From: Kalmusia sp. IMI 367209
Lineage: Eukaryota > Ascomycota > Dothideomycetes > Pleosporales > Didymosphaeriaceae
DNA length: 64,000 nt
Direction of reading: 5' to 3'
NCBI GenBank assembly: GCA_027946365.1
Contig: JAPEUQ010000014.1
Coordinates: 186,001 to 250,000, forward strand
Below the pieces are notes generated by a model that made no database searches, was not told where the DNA came from, and saw only the letters and a program-made list of their open reading frames with translations. Made by a program: the position numbers and the translations under genes. Positions 53,301-64,000 of this stretch are shown here, one piece after another. Position 1 is the stretch's first letter. Each line of letters begins with the position of its first letter.

Positions 53301-55948
53301 ATGGCAGAACCCTTCCTCCACCACAACACTACATCTACACGAGATCTAGATGCGCTAGCAGAATCTAATGGCACAGGTCCGTTGCAATCCACCAGCTTTC
53401 CGTTTGCAAGTGTTGATGAGGCTTCAGGCCCCTCCTTCGCCAATGCAGTGCCGCAAGAGAATTCAAGACTTGCGCACAGCGGCTTACCGTTGAGACAGGC
53501 ACCCAGGCGTGGTGCTTCGCCGCCCCAGATCCACGATGTGACGGAAAAGTTCACAAGGGCTTGTAAAGGTAAGTACCGGGGTCCTACGTGAGGTTCCGAC
53601 TCTCGGAATAGATGCACGCCTCAAGGCTGCAACCCTATGTCCTTACTGAAAACAACTCTAAATCATGCTCTAACTCATCGAAACCTTCACTGAGATAATC
53701 GTCTAGCCCTCGACATTGGCCAGCTTGTCAAAGATGAGTACTTTACACTATTCGAATCTATTGGGGCTATCGAGGTACCGTCTCCAATTCAGGTATCAAT
53801 CTCTCTTCTAATACAGGAGCCAGATCATGGACCCCAAGATGGATAGCGGCTTCCTCCAACCAGGCGAAACTCTGGAAGATGACTATGATCACCTCACTCC
53901 CATTTTGCCTGACGAATTAATCGGCATAATGGACCAACTCTTAAGCTACGAAATGGCTTGGCACACGGGCTACCCGCTTTCCCAGACCCTCTTCACTTCG
54001 GTCTACATCGACAGGCTTCTATGGCCAGAGCCCAAAACTATCCCCCAGGCGCAATTCTACCGCGGCGACATCCCAGATGACAAAAGACCTGGAACGTTGT
54101 TGGAGGTTTTACGAGCGTATTGTTTGGCACTCATCAAAGGATGTGACTTTGTGATTGCAAAGGTCATGGCTAGGGACTACTTTGAAGAGGAAGACTTCTG
54201 CACGCATACATATAATAGGGTGTTGTTTGTGCAGGTGCCGATTGATGTATTCTTGCGAGAATTAGATGCGAGCGTAGAAATGATCGAAGAGTGAGTAGAC
54301 ACACTGCGTATGCAATTCTTCGCATGCTAATATTCACGGACTTAGCCTTGAGATCGATGACACCCTACGGTTGGCTATAATTACTAGGCTCCAATTCCGA
54401 AAAGCTTTTCTAAGCGCTCTGGATCCCGATTTGCCCCCAGGTATCATGTTCAACTATTGGCCGCCTGTACTGCCAAATATTACTGCTATCAGCAGTACAC
54501 ATCATCTAGGAAAGACGGTTCCCGGCTCCTTTAGCACAAAGATACAGCGACGGCTTGCATCAACTGTGCCACCGCGGCCAATTGTTGAAGTTGAGTTCAA
54601 AGATGCGTTGCAGACACTGAACCAATTGTGCGCCGATTGCGAAGAAGCAACTCGCTTCACAACCCTTCCCACGGATCCGCTAGAGTACCAGTCCTTTTTA
54701 TGGACTTTTGCTTCGCGCTTGCCAACGCCATTACCATATTCGAGATCATACCTTGCGAACATCCTCTTCGATCCATACATCCTGAATGCCCCTGTATCAC
54801 TACCTCTCGAGGATGTAAAAGCGTTCGTCTTCCATGAATCTCCCATTCTGGATCCAGCCAATTGGACGCTCTCCCCGCCACGCAGCCCATTCCTACCTAA
54901 AGCGCCAAAGCTACAATTTGCTCTCTCAATCGACGACTTCGTGGAGCGCGTTGGCCAACCCTATCTCGATTTCTGGGTAGCTCTAGGGCAGAATAGATGC
55001 CGTCTTCGTCGAATGCTCACACATGTCATAAACGCTTGGGATACGCTGCAAGCAGATACTGTGTCTGTTGATGCAGACCTCGCAGCTGCCAGCCAGCAAC
55101 TCGATATCTCTGACGAAATCCTCATCAACCCGCTCTTGTCATGGGTGTACATAAAAAAGCTTTGGATGATTGAAAAGATTGTCATCTTAGGTTTTGAACA
55201 GGATATATACTTGCCAGACGAATATGCAGGGATGTACTACTTCCTAAGTGTTATTGCAAAAAAGCGCAAGAATGCTTTAATGGCTTGCGAAGAGCATGTC
55301 CGCGACCGTACTATGCAGCTCCTCAAGGCTCAACGTTTGCAAGACGCACAAGATACAGACAAAAAGGCGTCATTTCTCGACTCAGAGCTCCACCACGCCA
55401 GCGGCATCAGCGAGTTCGCCAAAGCACTATACAGCTTCTACACCATCGCCAACTATCTTCACCTCCTACCTTACCCTAACCGTCCCTTCAGCACAGAGTC
55501 CCTTCGCTACGAAGTTCGCATGAAACCTTTTCTTACACTACAACCTCCAGAAGTTCCGGCCTTCGAAGATTTCCAAAGCATAATTCAACCTTATGGCGCA
55601 CCTTCTAGTCCTGAACCAGACTTCTACGACGATCTCAAGAACGCGACTTCGGAGCTTTGGACGAGCATCGAAGCATCACTTAGGGCTGCCAAGGATTCCT
55701 TTACAAAAGTCAAGAAGTACGGCCCGGCAAAGTCCAAGGCTGGAGGCGTGGGACAGGCGTGGAATAAGGAAGTGCAGGGTATGCTGGCAGGTTGCGTCGC
55801 GCTTGGTGTAGCCGTGGCCGAAATCAAGGCCGAGGCGAAAGATGTCAAGCCCAGGACTGAAGTGGGGTTCAAAGTTGAGATTCCAGGGCCTGCAACAGGG
55901 ACAAGGTATGTCGAGGGTTGGATTGTCGCGAAAGTTGTGAAGAACTAG
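53301..55948 (+). CDS. mak10: NatC N-terminal acetyltransferase auxiliary subunit Mak10/Naa35
   Basis: Four exons (53301-53568, 53707-53774, 53824-54290, 54346-55948) give 801 aa. The first exon codes for a poorly conserved, disordered N terminus (start MAEPFLHHNTTS). Exon 2 is ALDIGQLVKDEYFTLFES; exon 3 starts with the hallmark IMDPKMDSGFLQPGETL and continues YEMAWHTGYPLSQTLFTSVY. Exon 4 carries DDTLRLAIITRLQFRKAFL and the long helical body, ending GTRYVEGWIVAKVVKN. Mak10 anchors the NatC complex, which acetylates nascent proteins starting Met-Leu, Met-Ile or Met-Phe. An in-frame ATG exists 66 bp upstream (53235) but adds a basic, non-conserved stretch, so 53301 is preferred with modest certainty. 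Confidence 0.9.
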
Positions 55949-57064
55949 TCTTTCTCTATTGTGGCGGATTGCTAGTATAGTGAATTGAGGAGATATTGGT
56001 CTCGCTGTAGCATAGTCTGAAATTGTAAAGAGTTTCAAAAAGACGCCGAATCCCATTGCAAGCCTATCAAGAGGGTATCATAAAAACAGTAATCCCGAAC
56101 GCCGTATACCGTCCCATGTCATCACAATGTCGCACCACCCTGGATGGCGGTTATCTTCCCAAAGTCGCGAGATCGCTATTTCATATCATCGTCACCAGCC
56201 AACGTGTCCCCTCCTATCCCTTGAACTTCCTCAAACAATTCTCCCTCACTTTCCTTACGCTCTTTGCCGACAGCCCACGCTCACCAGCTTGCTTCGACGC
56301 GATGCTCGCTTCCTTGATCACCCTATTGCTTCGTTAGAAACTACACACACGGATCATTCGCATTCTCCTATTGCTCTCCCTCTTCCTCTTTTCTCGACTG
56401 CGCGCGCATCGAAGGAACGGAACGGATACGTACTCCTGCATGAACAGCGCGTAGTTCAGAAAGATCTGTGATCCCAATTAGCCCAGATCGTGCAAGAGAG
56501 CCAGTATTGGAGGCGCAAAATCGTACAAGGATATCTACATTTTTGCTCAGCGGGCGGTTCGCGTGCGCTTTTACAATCTTTTTGACTGTGCCGCGGGGGT
56601 AGAGGTTTTGTGGCATTTTGGCTTGAGCTTGTCCGTTCTATGTGGTATATTCGCCGCGCGATCGCAAGAGTGGTATGTGGTGGTGGGGAACGCGTGGTAC
56701 TCTGGAGGGGTTCGTTGTTTAGGTGATGTTCATCGGTGGTATGTGCGTCGCGTTGAGATGAGATCAGCCAATGAGCACCGGGATGCTGCTGGTGCCAGTG
56801 CTTTACGCAACAAATGCATGACTTCTTTTGTCGCGCAGTGATAATATTTACAGTATATCTTTAGCACTGGTATCTGCGTATACTGCCAGGTTCGTATACG
56901 CTACAAAAGCCAGACTAACAACTGCACTTGTTACAAATTAAAACTAACAAATGAGAAATCTTCATATAAAACACTTCTATCTGGGACTAATCACAGGTAA
57001 TGTTACATCAAGCCCCTGTCCAACCATTCTTTCGCAGCGCATCCACATTCGACTACTATTGTAT
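55949..57064. other. convergent intergenic region MAK10 / QCR2
   Basis: 1.1 kb between converging stops. Frames at 56127-56471 and 56563-56841 (plus) are open for about 90-115 codons but show no recognisable protein. Sequence from about 56830 to 56970 is AT-rich and probably the QCR2 3' UTR. Confidence 0.45.
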
Positions 57065-58610
57065 TTACACATTGAGACCAAGGTCCTCAGCGAACGGCAG
57101 CACGTGGAGGTCACCGACAGCTGATACTGACGCCTTTTGCTCGAGTAATGACTTGGCGGCCTAAGAAGCTTAGTTAGCATACTGGTTGCGATATTATGTA
57201 TGATCATAAGACTTACCGATTTGACAGCCTCCTCTGTTACGCCATCAATGGCCTTGGCAACCTCGTCAATCTGGTAGGCCTGGTTGTTGCTTACGAGACC
57301 GGAGCCAGTGAGGACAAGGCCAGCCGTGATGTCCTGGCCGTTTTCGAGTTCCTTGAACTTAGCAGCAGCCTTGGCCTTCTGGAAGAGCTCCTTGGGAATG
57401 TCACCCGAGGCAATCTTCTTGATGAGGTCTACTGTTGACTTGGCAGTCTCTGCGACATACTGGGCGTTGCCCGTAATTGCAGTGTACAGAAGGCCGGCAT
57501 CGGAGTAGATGGCGCTCGTTGTCTTAACCTGGGTACCGGGAGAGGCCTTTGCGTTACCGAGCAGAGAGAAGCCAGATGACCACTTGATGGCAGACTGGCC
57601 GCCGAGCAGCGATCCGAGAACGGCTATTTCGGGCTTGTAGAACTTGCCGGTGAAGGAGCTGGATCCAGGGAAAGCGATGACAAAGGCGTTGGCCTTGCCG
57701 TGGGCAATGCGTTCCTGTCCTCCGTAGTACTTGGTCTGCTCAGTGCCAGTGGTGAGCTCCTCAATGGGTGAAGCCGGAACGTTCTCAAAGAATTCGTTGG
57801 TCCACTTGCTCAGATCGCTGTGCTCGGCTCCGTTGGCGACGAGGGCAAAGTTCGGCTTGGCATAGGCGACCTTGGAGAAATATTCAATGGCATCGGCTTC
57901 GAGATACTTCGTGTAGGCATGCGACGACGCGGGAGCGGTGGGGTTGCCTAGACCGCGATGAAAGGCAAGGCCGTGTGCGGAGTTGATGGCCATATCGAGC
58001 GGGTTGGCAAGGAAGCGCTGGTGGGAAAATTGGAGCAAGGGAAGGACTTCCTCGAGGTAGACGTGGGCTGTCAGGGTCAGCACACTGTTCCAGCTCGACC
58101 ATCATGGGTCACATACGGAGGTACTTGGTCGAAGCGGCGACTTCGCCGAAGAGCTCGACGTAGTAGGGCAGGTCATCGCGGAGGAACTTGGCTTCGAGCA
58201 CTAGGTGCTCGCGGGTGTGGTACGAGGAGAGCTGAGCTCCTAGAAGCTCGGATTCGCGGACGATGCGCAGCGTCGACCGTCTGTCGGTGCTCTGGAGGGC
58301 AATTGAGCGTTAGTAAAGCTCTACACGACTGTGATGGCCCTCAATGGCGTACCCGGAATGCAAAGTGCTGCAGGCCCTCGGTCAGGCCGGGCAGCGGCTG
58401 GTATCGCGTACCGGCCTTGGCCACCAGGGCGAGCGTCGTTGTCGCACCGGCGAAGTCTCTGCTCGCAAATTTGACGCCGTTGGCATCCCCCGACTGGTAC
58501 TGGAACGATCCTGATGCTGGGGCAGCGAGGCCGCGGCGCTGTGACGGGCGAACGGCGTGCTGGCGCGCAGCTCTCTGGGCGCCCCGGCAGGCGGTTGTAC
58601 GAGAGAACAT
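57065..58610 (-). CDS. qcr2: ubiquinol-cytochrome c reductase core protein 2
   Basis: Four exons (58353-58610, 58117-58291, 57217-58067, 57065-57160) give 459 aa. The product is a mitochondrial inner-membrane subunit of respiratory complex III, from the M16 peptidase-like family without protease activity. Residues 1-30 are an Arg-rich presequence (MFSRTTACRGAQRAARQHA). Then SRDFAGATTTLALVAKAGTR, LPGLTEGLQHFAFR, REHLVLEAKFLRDDLPYYVE, FPGSSSFTGKFYKPEIAVLG and the C-terminal exon AAKSLLEQKASVSAVGDLHV all fit. No HxxEH zinc motif is present, as expected. The frame that continues past 57217 to 56977 is intron read-through. It is divergent from RPC82 with 297 bp between starts. Confidence 0.93.
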
Positions 58611-58877
58611 GGTGAAGCGGACGCCGTGCTACGGGGCTGGCGGGTGTGGGGAGGCGGCAATGGATGGGATGGTGCTGGCGGGAGTCGTCGTTGAAGCTTG
58701 CAGTTTCCTCGTTTCCGCCGGTGCTGACATAACGAGGTCGCGCCTTCCCTGGTTGGTCGCCCACCTGGATTCTCCCCGCCGCCCTCACTTTTTGCGCAAG
58801 CTCCGCGCCAGAGACTCCGCTCACCTTCAGCGCAGCCGCAGAAACCCACCAATGCCTCCACGGTAGCACCTCTGACA

Positions 58878-58902
58878 CCTAGATATCTGGCAAATATCTA
58901 GG
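58878..58902. repeat. perfect 9 bp inverted repeat just upstream of the RPC82 start
   Basis: CCTAGATAT, seven-base spacer CTGGCAA, then ATATCTAGG; the right arm ends five bases before the ATG at 58908. It could form a hairpin in the 5' leader or be a dimeric protein-binding site in the shared QCR2/RPC82 promoter. Confidence 0.8.
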
Positions 58903-58907
58903 CAAAC

Positions 58908-61001
58908 ATGTCGTACACCCAGCGCGAGACTCCGGTAAGCTGCGCGACACGCTCGCCGCATGATTCATGACCAACGCGCCACAGGTTCTTGCGGAGCTCT
59001 GTACCTTCCTCGTCGAGGATATGTACGGTGAACTTGCAGCGGTACGTCGATGACCCGAGCAAGGCAGCCTATCTGCTTCTCAGATCCCCAGTCTTGCGTC
59101 GACGCTGACCTGTGTAGCGCGTCTTCTCGGTGCTCGCGCGCTTCGGACGACAAAGGCGCGCAGAGATAACAAAAGCTTCATACTTGAACTCGAACCAGAT
59201 CGGCCTCGGACTCGTCATCCTCACTCAGCAGCACCTCGTTTTCCACTCGCCCGCGGACGAACCCACCGTATTCTACGATATCGACTGGCAGCAGTCGTAT
59301 GGTTTGGTACGACACGGGAAGATCGCGCATTTTGTCGAGGAACGTTTCGACAAGAAAACCGCCAACGTCGTATCGAATCTCTTAACACTAGGTCACACAT
59401 CTATCGAAGATCTGAGGCACGCCTACTTTCCCCCATCCGGGGGTGACGACGAGGGAGTGAATGGCAGCGAAACTAAAAGGGCCAGACTGAATCTGAATGG
59501 AACAAAAATCAACGGGAACACTGGGCTTGTGAACGGCGAAAACACTTCTAACGGAGACTCTGAGGTGACCAAAGTTAATGGGTCAGTGCACAACGACCTT
59601 GCAGCATTGGACGATGGGTCCGTGGCATCGCCGGAAGAGCTATATGGAATCGTTCAAGCCCTCATGGAACATGGATGGGTCATGCAAGCTGCCGAGCCAC
59701 AGTACCTATCACCGGAAGATATGCATAACATAGCAAGGCAGGAGGCACTGAACACTCTGTTTGGTGGCGCCGCTCCCACCGGCACTAAGGACAAGGACAA
59801 GCTTGCGGTAGCCATAATGGAAAACAAACGACGCACTCGTGATAACTGGTTAGAGCTTCCCCAATTATCTACAAAGAAACGGAAGGCAGACGATTCGGAT
59901 CATGGTGGTTCGAATAAGCGGATGAGGCTTAACGGAACAGGCCAACATGCCAACGCCGCCTCTCCTGAGGACGACTTGGTGATTCGTGTCAACCCAGAAA
60001 AGGCGGCTGTGGCGATGCGAAACCAATACCTCGTTCACCTTGTGGAGCAACGCATAGGCTACACTACTGCCCGCGTCTACGAGATTTTGCTACGGTCCCT
60101 TGAGAAGGATATTCCTCGCTGTTTTGAGGATTATCCGGATCCTCCACCTCCGAATATTGAGGATGCGCCACAGTGGGAACCTAACCTTGCGCATGTTGTC
60201 AACACAAAAGACATTGCCAATCGAGCTAAGATGCTCCATCTCGACGTATGTGAGGGTTTGGATCCAAATGCCATAGTTCGCATTACCAAAAAGGCGACGG
60301 TTGGCAAAGATAACGTGCTTACTCAATCTGTTGACCCTTCGACATTGAGCTTTCATGAAAGGCTAGAAATCGTCGAGGCACATCTCAGCTTGCTCGTAGA
60401 TCATCCTTTTCATTTTGTTACTTGGCATGCTCGTGGTCAATACCGAGTTGACTTCGACCTGATCGCGAAGAATCTAATTCAGCAAGAGATTGAGAACACG
60501 GTGCTAGCACGGAAAAGCAACGTGGCAATGAAGCTGATTCGAACATTGAAAAAGAAAGGCAAGCTGGACGAGCGACAAGTTTGTAACACCATGATGATGT
60601 CGGCCAACGATATCCGAGGTATTGTCAACGACCTCACTATCCAAGGCTTCGTGCAGACTCAGGAGGTTCCCAAAGTGGACCGACGGGAAGCTAAGCTGTC
60701 GCTACACCTCATATGGTACGATGTTCAGCGTGCTCGCGAGAAGCTCCTCCATGATACGTACAAAGGCCAAGTGCGCATCCTGCAGCGCATCGCTTTCGAG
60801 CGCGAAAAGATCCAATCTCTCCTATCTAAAGCGGAGCGTAGCGACGTGGCCGGCAATGAATCGAAGTACCTCAAACAGAGTGAACTTGATGAGCTGAAAA
60901 AATGGAAGGAGGTGCAAGAAAAGTTGTTGTTACAACTTGACAGGGAAGACGATCTAGTCGCGACACTACGAGACTACTGCGGGCCCTTGATCACGGCCTG
61001 A
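58908..61001 (+). CDS. rpc82: RNA polymerase III subunit Rpc82 (C82/RPC3)
   Basis: Three exons (58908-58934, 58985-59041, 59118-61001) give 655 aa. The first exons code for MSYTQRETP and VLAELCTFLVEDMYGELAA, joined to RVFSVLARFGRQRRAEITKA, which rebuilds the first winged-helix domain. Later marks are QNHLVF-like QQHLVFHSPADEPTVFYDID, FDKKTANVVSNLLTLG, a polar insert (about 120-160 and 245-285), YPDPPPPNIEDAPQWEPNL-type linker and a C-terminal coiled coil (LDELKKWKEVQEKLLLQLDR). Rpc82 belongs to the Pol III-specific C82-C34-C31 subcomplex needed for initiation at tRNA and 5S genes. An inverted repeat sits immediately before the start codon. Confidence 0.93.
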
Positions 61002-61975
61002 GCTAGTAGCATCGACCTCCCTACTTGGTCTTGTATATTAAGTTTCACAAAATCACGGCGGCGTTCTGAATTTCAAAGAGATTGCGCGTTGTTGTGGGTC
61101 GCGCATTGAGGTCTCTTACTTTCTACGAAAAGCATTCAGGTAGGAAAAGATACCCCGAGCATGGACGGAGTTTTATCTCTCTCTTCTGTAGCCTTAGCGT
61201 ATAGGGGTAGTCGATCAGGCCGGAAATTGCAGTTTCGGTTGATATCAGTTCTGCCTTCTTGCTATTCTAACGCTCTTCCTTATACAAGAACATCATGCAT
61301 AGGGCAGCTATGGCCCGTGTGACGCCACTACAGAATTATCTAGTCAAGGATAGCATGCTACGGAAATGCTGAAGAGGATTGTTCACCACGGTCTCTGTCG
61401 GTGTAGGTGGGTTCACGCACACCGCATGATCTTTCGGTGCGGGGGAGGACTTGAGAATTATTAGCTGATTGCTGCGAATGGAAGTCGTACTCATGCAGGT
61501 ACATTCTGTGACAGCGTGCCATCATTATGAACTTGTTCGGACACATATATCCTCCATGAGTCCAACGGATATCGGCAGTGCCTACTCTAGGAATCGTTAC
61601 GTAAATCTCCTAAGCCCATAACATGAAGAGAGAATTAAACTCAGCATTGTTAGTGAGCACAGCTTGACGAATTGCGAATGAGTTGGATGCAGATGACGAA
61701 GTGTAGAGATGTCGTTTCCGTCTTCAATAAATGCACCCAGAGCCTCCAATGTAAGAAGAGGCAAGATGTGATAATTGCCGTTCCAATGCTAATGTGTTGG
61801 GCAAAGGCCAGACTGCGAATGTGTACATGAACAACCCTGTATCCTTCGTATATACACTATTAACAAATCGTTCAATGATGTCAGTGAACGAGCGAGCCAT
61901 ACTCCCATTTTTGTCTACGCAAATATGCGCTGCCCAAGCGATTTCTTTGAAGCTCCCCACGGGAATGCCCAGCCA
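61002..61975. other. convergent intergenic region RPC82 / BOR1
   Basis: 974 bp between converging stops, with only short unrecognised frames outside the antisense extension of the transporter frame. No features supported. Confidence 0.45.
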
Positions 61976-64000
61976 TTACCCTCTCTCGATATTATCCAGC
62001 TCGATGCCCTCGGCAGTCCTAAAACTGCTCCTCCGCCGACTCGCCCCCTCGGCATTCTTCCTCCCCTCTTCCTCGACGCGCTCATGCCTCGACAAACGCC
62101 GCGCCTCGCCCCTCTCCGCCTCGTCGCTCTCGTCCAACACATCCTCGCTACTTGTGTCGGGCTCGACGACCTCCCCGTGGTTCCCTCCGACGCTCTCCAT
62201 CGTGAAGGGGCTCGCGGTCGGCGCATCGAGGACGCTCAGTTCCTGCGGGGTGAACCACCGCGGCATGGCCCACGTGCGCATGGGGATGTACAGTAGGATG
62301 AAGACGGGGAACCCGATGGCGGCAATGGTCTGCGTGATGGCGAAGGTGGCGCCGAAGCCGACCAGCTCGAGGGCGACGAAGACCCAGATGGCGCTGCGCC
62401 GCTCGATGCGCATGAGCGCGTCCGACCGCGGCGTCAGGTTCTTGTCTCGCGCGAGGAAGAGCAGCTTGAGCGTTATGCCGTTGCCTTCGAGCGCTTGCAC
62501 GCCCATGACGAAGAAGAGGCCTGCGAGTACGGCTTGCGGGATGAGGTGCAAGACTATGAGTAAGGGGCCTGTCATGGTTCCGAGGGTGAGCAGGCCTTGC
62601 GCGAGGTTGGAGACGCGCTGCTCGACAACGTGGTCGACGATGCGGCGCGTGTGGCCCTTGTTCGCTTCGTCGTCGTCGTCGGAAACGGTTCGCGTGACGC
62701 AGAGTGAGGTGGTGTGGAACGGCGCTTGGGGTATCAATCCATTGGGGAAAGGGATTCCTAAAAGACCTGCTACGCCTGTCGTGAGGCCGAGTAGGAAGAG
62801 ATCCCAGTGGAAGCCGGCCGGCTTGCGGAGAGGGAACTCGGTCCCCTGGGCGATGAGGGAGGAGACGTTGTGGTCGAACCAGAAGAGAATGGTTAGCAGG
62901 ATAGCGAAGGGTATCGCTAGGAATACGTCTCCCACGCTGATATCCCAGAAATGGATGAACCATCCACGATCGGTAGTTGGGAAGAAGGCGCGAGAAGTAG
63001 GTAGCTTGAGGAGTTCGATGTTCGCCATCTTTCCAATGTGCACGAAGCCCGTGAAAAAGATGACCGTCAGGGGCGTCCCGTAGTCCTCAACGAACTTTCG
63101 AATGTGTCGCTGGAAGAGGGACGAGCTGCCTATGATGCCACAGATGTAGGCTACCGCCGTCACCATCAGCGCGATAGCGATGGAGAGGTATGCGGAAGCG
63201 TCGCTCAGCTCCCACTGGCGAGTGAGCACCTGGATGCCTTTTTGCAGATAGATGAAGGCGACGTAGAAGCCAAAGATGTCGCACGAGAATCTCGTAACGT
63301 ATCTGAGTCCATTGCATGAGTTCGTGATGGCGAGCCCCCAGTGGAATATGAGGGACCAAATGCCGATCCAAGCCATGAAGGCAAAATAGTTGGTACCACG
63401 AGGTGCTATGATATCGTAGACGGTGTAGTTAAACACAGTTATAGGACCTTGAACGAGTGTAAGCTAGTGTCGTCCAAGCTCATGGTGGTAGCTTACCTGT
63501 AACTCCCACAATGACAAGGGGCTGGCAAGCCGCCAAAGAGAAAACCACGGATGCAAGCACCGACGCGAGAAGCACCTCATTGACACCGAAGCTCTGGTCC
63601 GTCTTCGCAAACATATCCAGACTGAAGGCCAAAGCGGGAAGAATGCTGCTCAAAAATCAGCACTTGCGCTCCTTTTGCCACCCGGCCCTGATATTTGAAC
63701 AGCAAGAAACATGGTTCCTATATAAGTGTTCACTTTGTAGGTTTGGGCAACATTCAGGTGGTGGTATTATTATTGAAACATACTTCGCGAAATACATATA
63801 GACCGTAGCCGGCACTACGCGATAGTCCCACGCATCCTTCCAGTCGCTCCAGTAGTACGGCGTCCGCCTTCTCACATCATTATACATGCCCGCAAACAGG
63901 TTCGTCTTCCACCATGCCGTCTTCTTCGAGCCCGAGCCCGCCGACCGCCTCGACTGGCGCGTATTCTCGCGACTCAAGCGGTCTTCATTGGAGCGGTGCT
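61976..64000 (-). CDS. bor1: Bor1-type anion (borate/bicarbonate) transporter, 5' end outside window
   Basis: Three exons are visible: 63784-64000 (open to the window edge), 63497-63645 and 61976-63447, joined in phase to about 612 residues. It belongs to the HCO3-/SLC4-like family; yeast Bor1 exports borate across the plasma membrane. Order of family text: AWWKTNLFAGMYNDVRRRTP, DWKDAWDYRVVPATVYMYFA, NILPALAFSLDMFAKTDQSF (intron crossed), GPITVFNYTVYDIIAPRGTN, GFYVAFIYLQKGIQVL, FHWDLFLLGLTTGVAGLLGI, HLIPQAVLAGLFFVMGVQAL. The C-terminal tail is long, acidic then Arg-rich (SSEDVLDESDEAERGEARRL) and cytosolic. The frame upstream of 63977 stays open, so the true start is beyond the window. Confidence 0.92.

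Noticed and set aside
57000..57064. Continuation of the QCR2 frame past 57217 to 56977
   Set aside because: It runs through a GTAAGT..TTAG intron; splicing restores the conserved C-terminal exon.
62148..62963. 271-codon minus-strand frame inside the BOR1-type gene
   Set aside because: His/Arg/Pro-rich shadow in a GC-rich coding exon.

Overview
The window is nuclear DNA of a filamentous ascomycete (Pezizomycotina; the exact class cannot be fixed from the sequence). Genes are interrupted by short GT-AG introns, mostly 45-140 bp, many with CTAAC/CTGAC-like branch points. The conserved genes are fungal versions of SEC22, UTR4, KSP1, MED6, MAU2, LOC1, VPS68, VPS55, PRE5, ATP15, MAK10, QCR2, RPC82 and BOR1. 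I rebuilt 31 protein genes by joining exons at splice sites and checking that phases agree. Two run off the window ends: an oxalate decarboxylase on the left and a BOR1-type anion transporter on the right. No rRNA, convincing tRNA, CRISPR array or intact transposon was seen.

Layout. 1-8.4 kb: oxalate decarboxylase, a DUF1275 membrane protein, an arrestin-like protein, an ASXH/DEUBAD nuclear protein, the SNARE SEC22 and a small alpha/beta hydrolase. 8.4-25.4 kb: a 2 kb empty stretch, UTR4 (methionine salvage) with four unusually long introns, a 3.2 kb GC-rich then CT-rich gene-free stretch leading into a KSP1-type kinase, MED6 divergent from an SR-rich MMTAG2-domain protein, an amidase and an unrecognised coiled-coil protein.

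27-42 kb looks like an accessory island. It holds an AA9 lytic polysaccharide monooxygenase with a single-base frame break, a PTR-type peptide transporter, a proline-iminopeptidase-like enzyme, a UstYa-type (DUF3328) oxidase, and, divergent from that oxidase, a small secreted precursor carrying four Kex2-bounded copies of a PPLWDG-containing peptide. An amino-acid permease, a rhodopsin-like seven-helix protein and a tiny cysteine-rich secreted protein follow. Precursor plus UstYa is the hallmark of the dikaritin (ustiloxin/phomopsin/asperipin-like) family of fungal ribosomal peptides. The core here has Trp but no Tyr, and the repeats differ almost only at silent sites, so this is the strongest candidate for an undescribed system in the window.

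42-64 kb is dense housekeeping: a small probable mitochondrial protein, MAU2 (cohesin loader), an alpha/beta hydrolase, LOC1, VPS68 and VPS55 (the two partners of one endosomal complex, lying side by side), PRE5, ATP15, MAK10, QCR2, RPC82 and BOR1. Three genes (AA9, the small mitochondrial protein and MAU2) show single-base frame breaks in or next to G/C homopolymer runs, which hints at sequencing or assembly indels rather than three independent pseudogenes.
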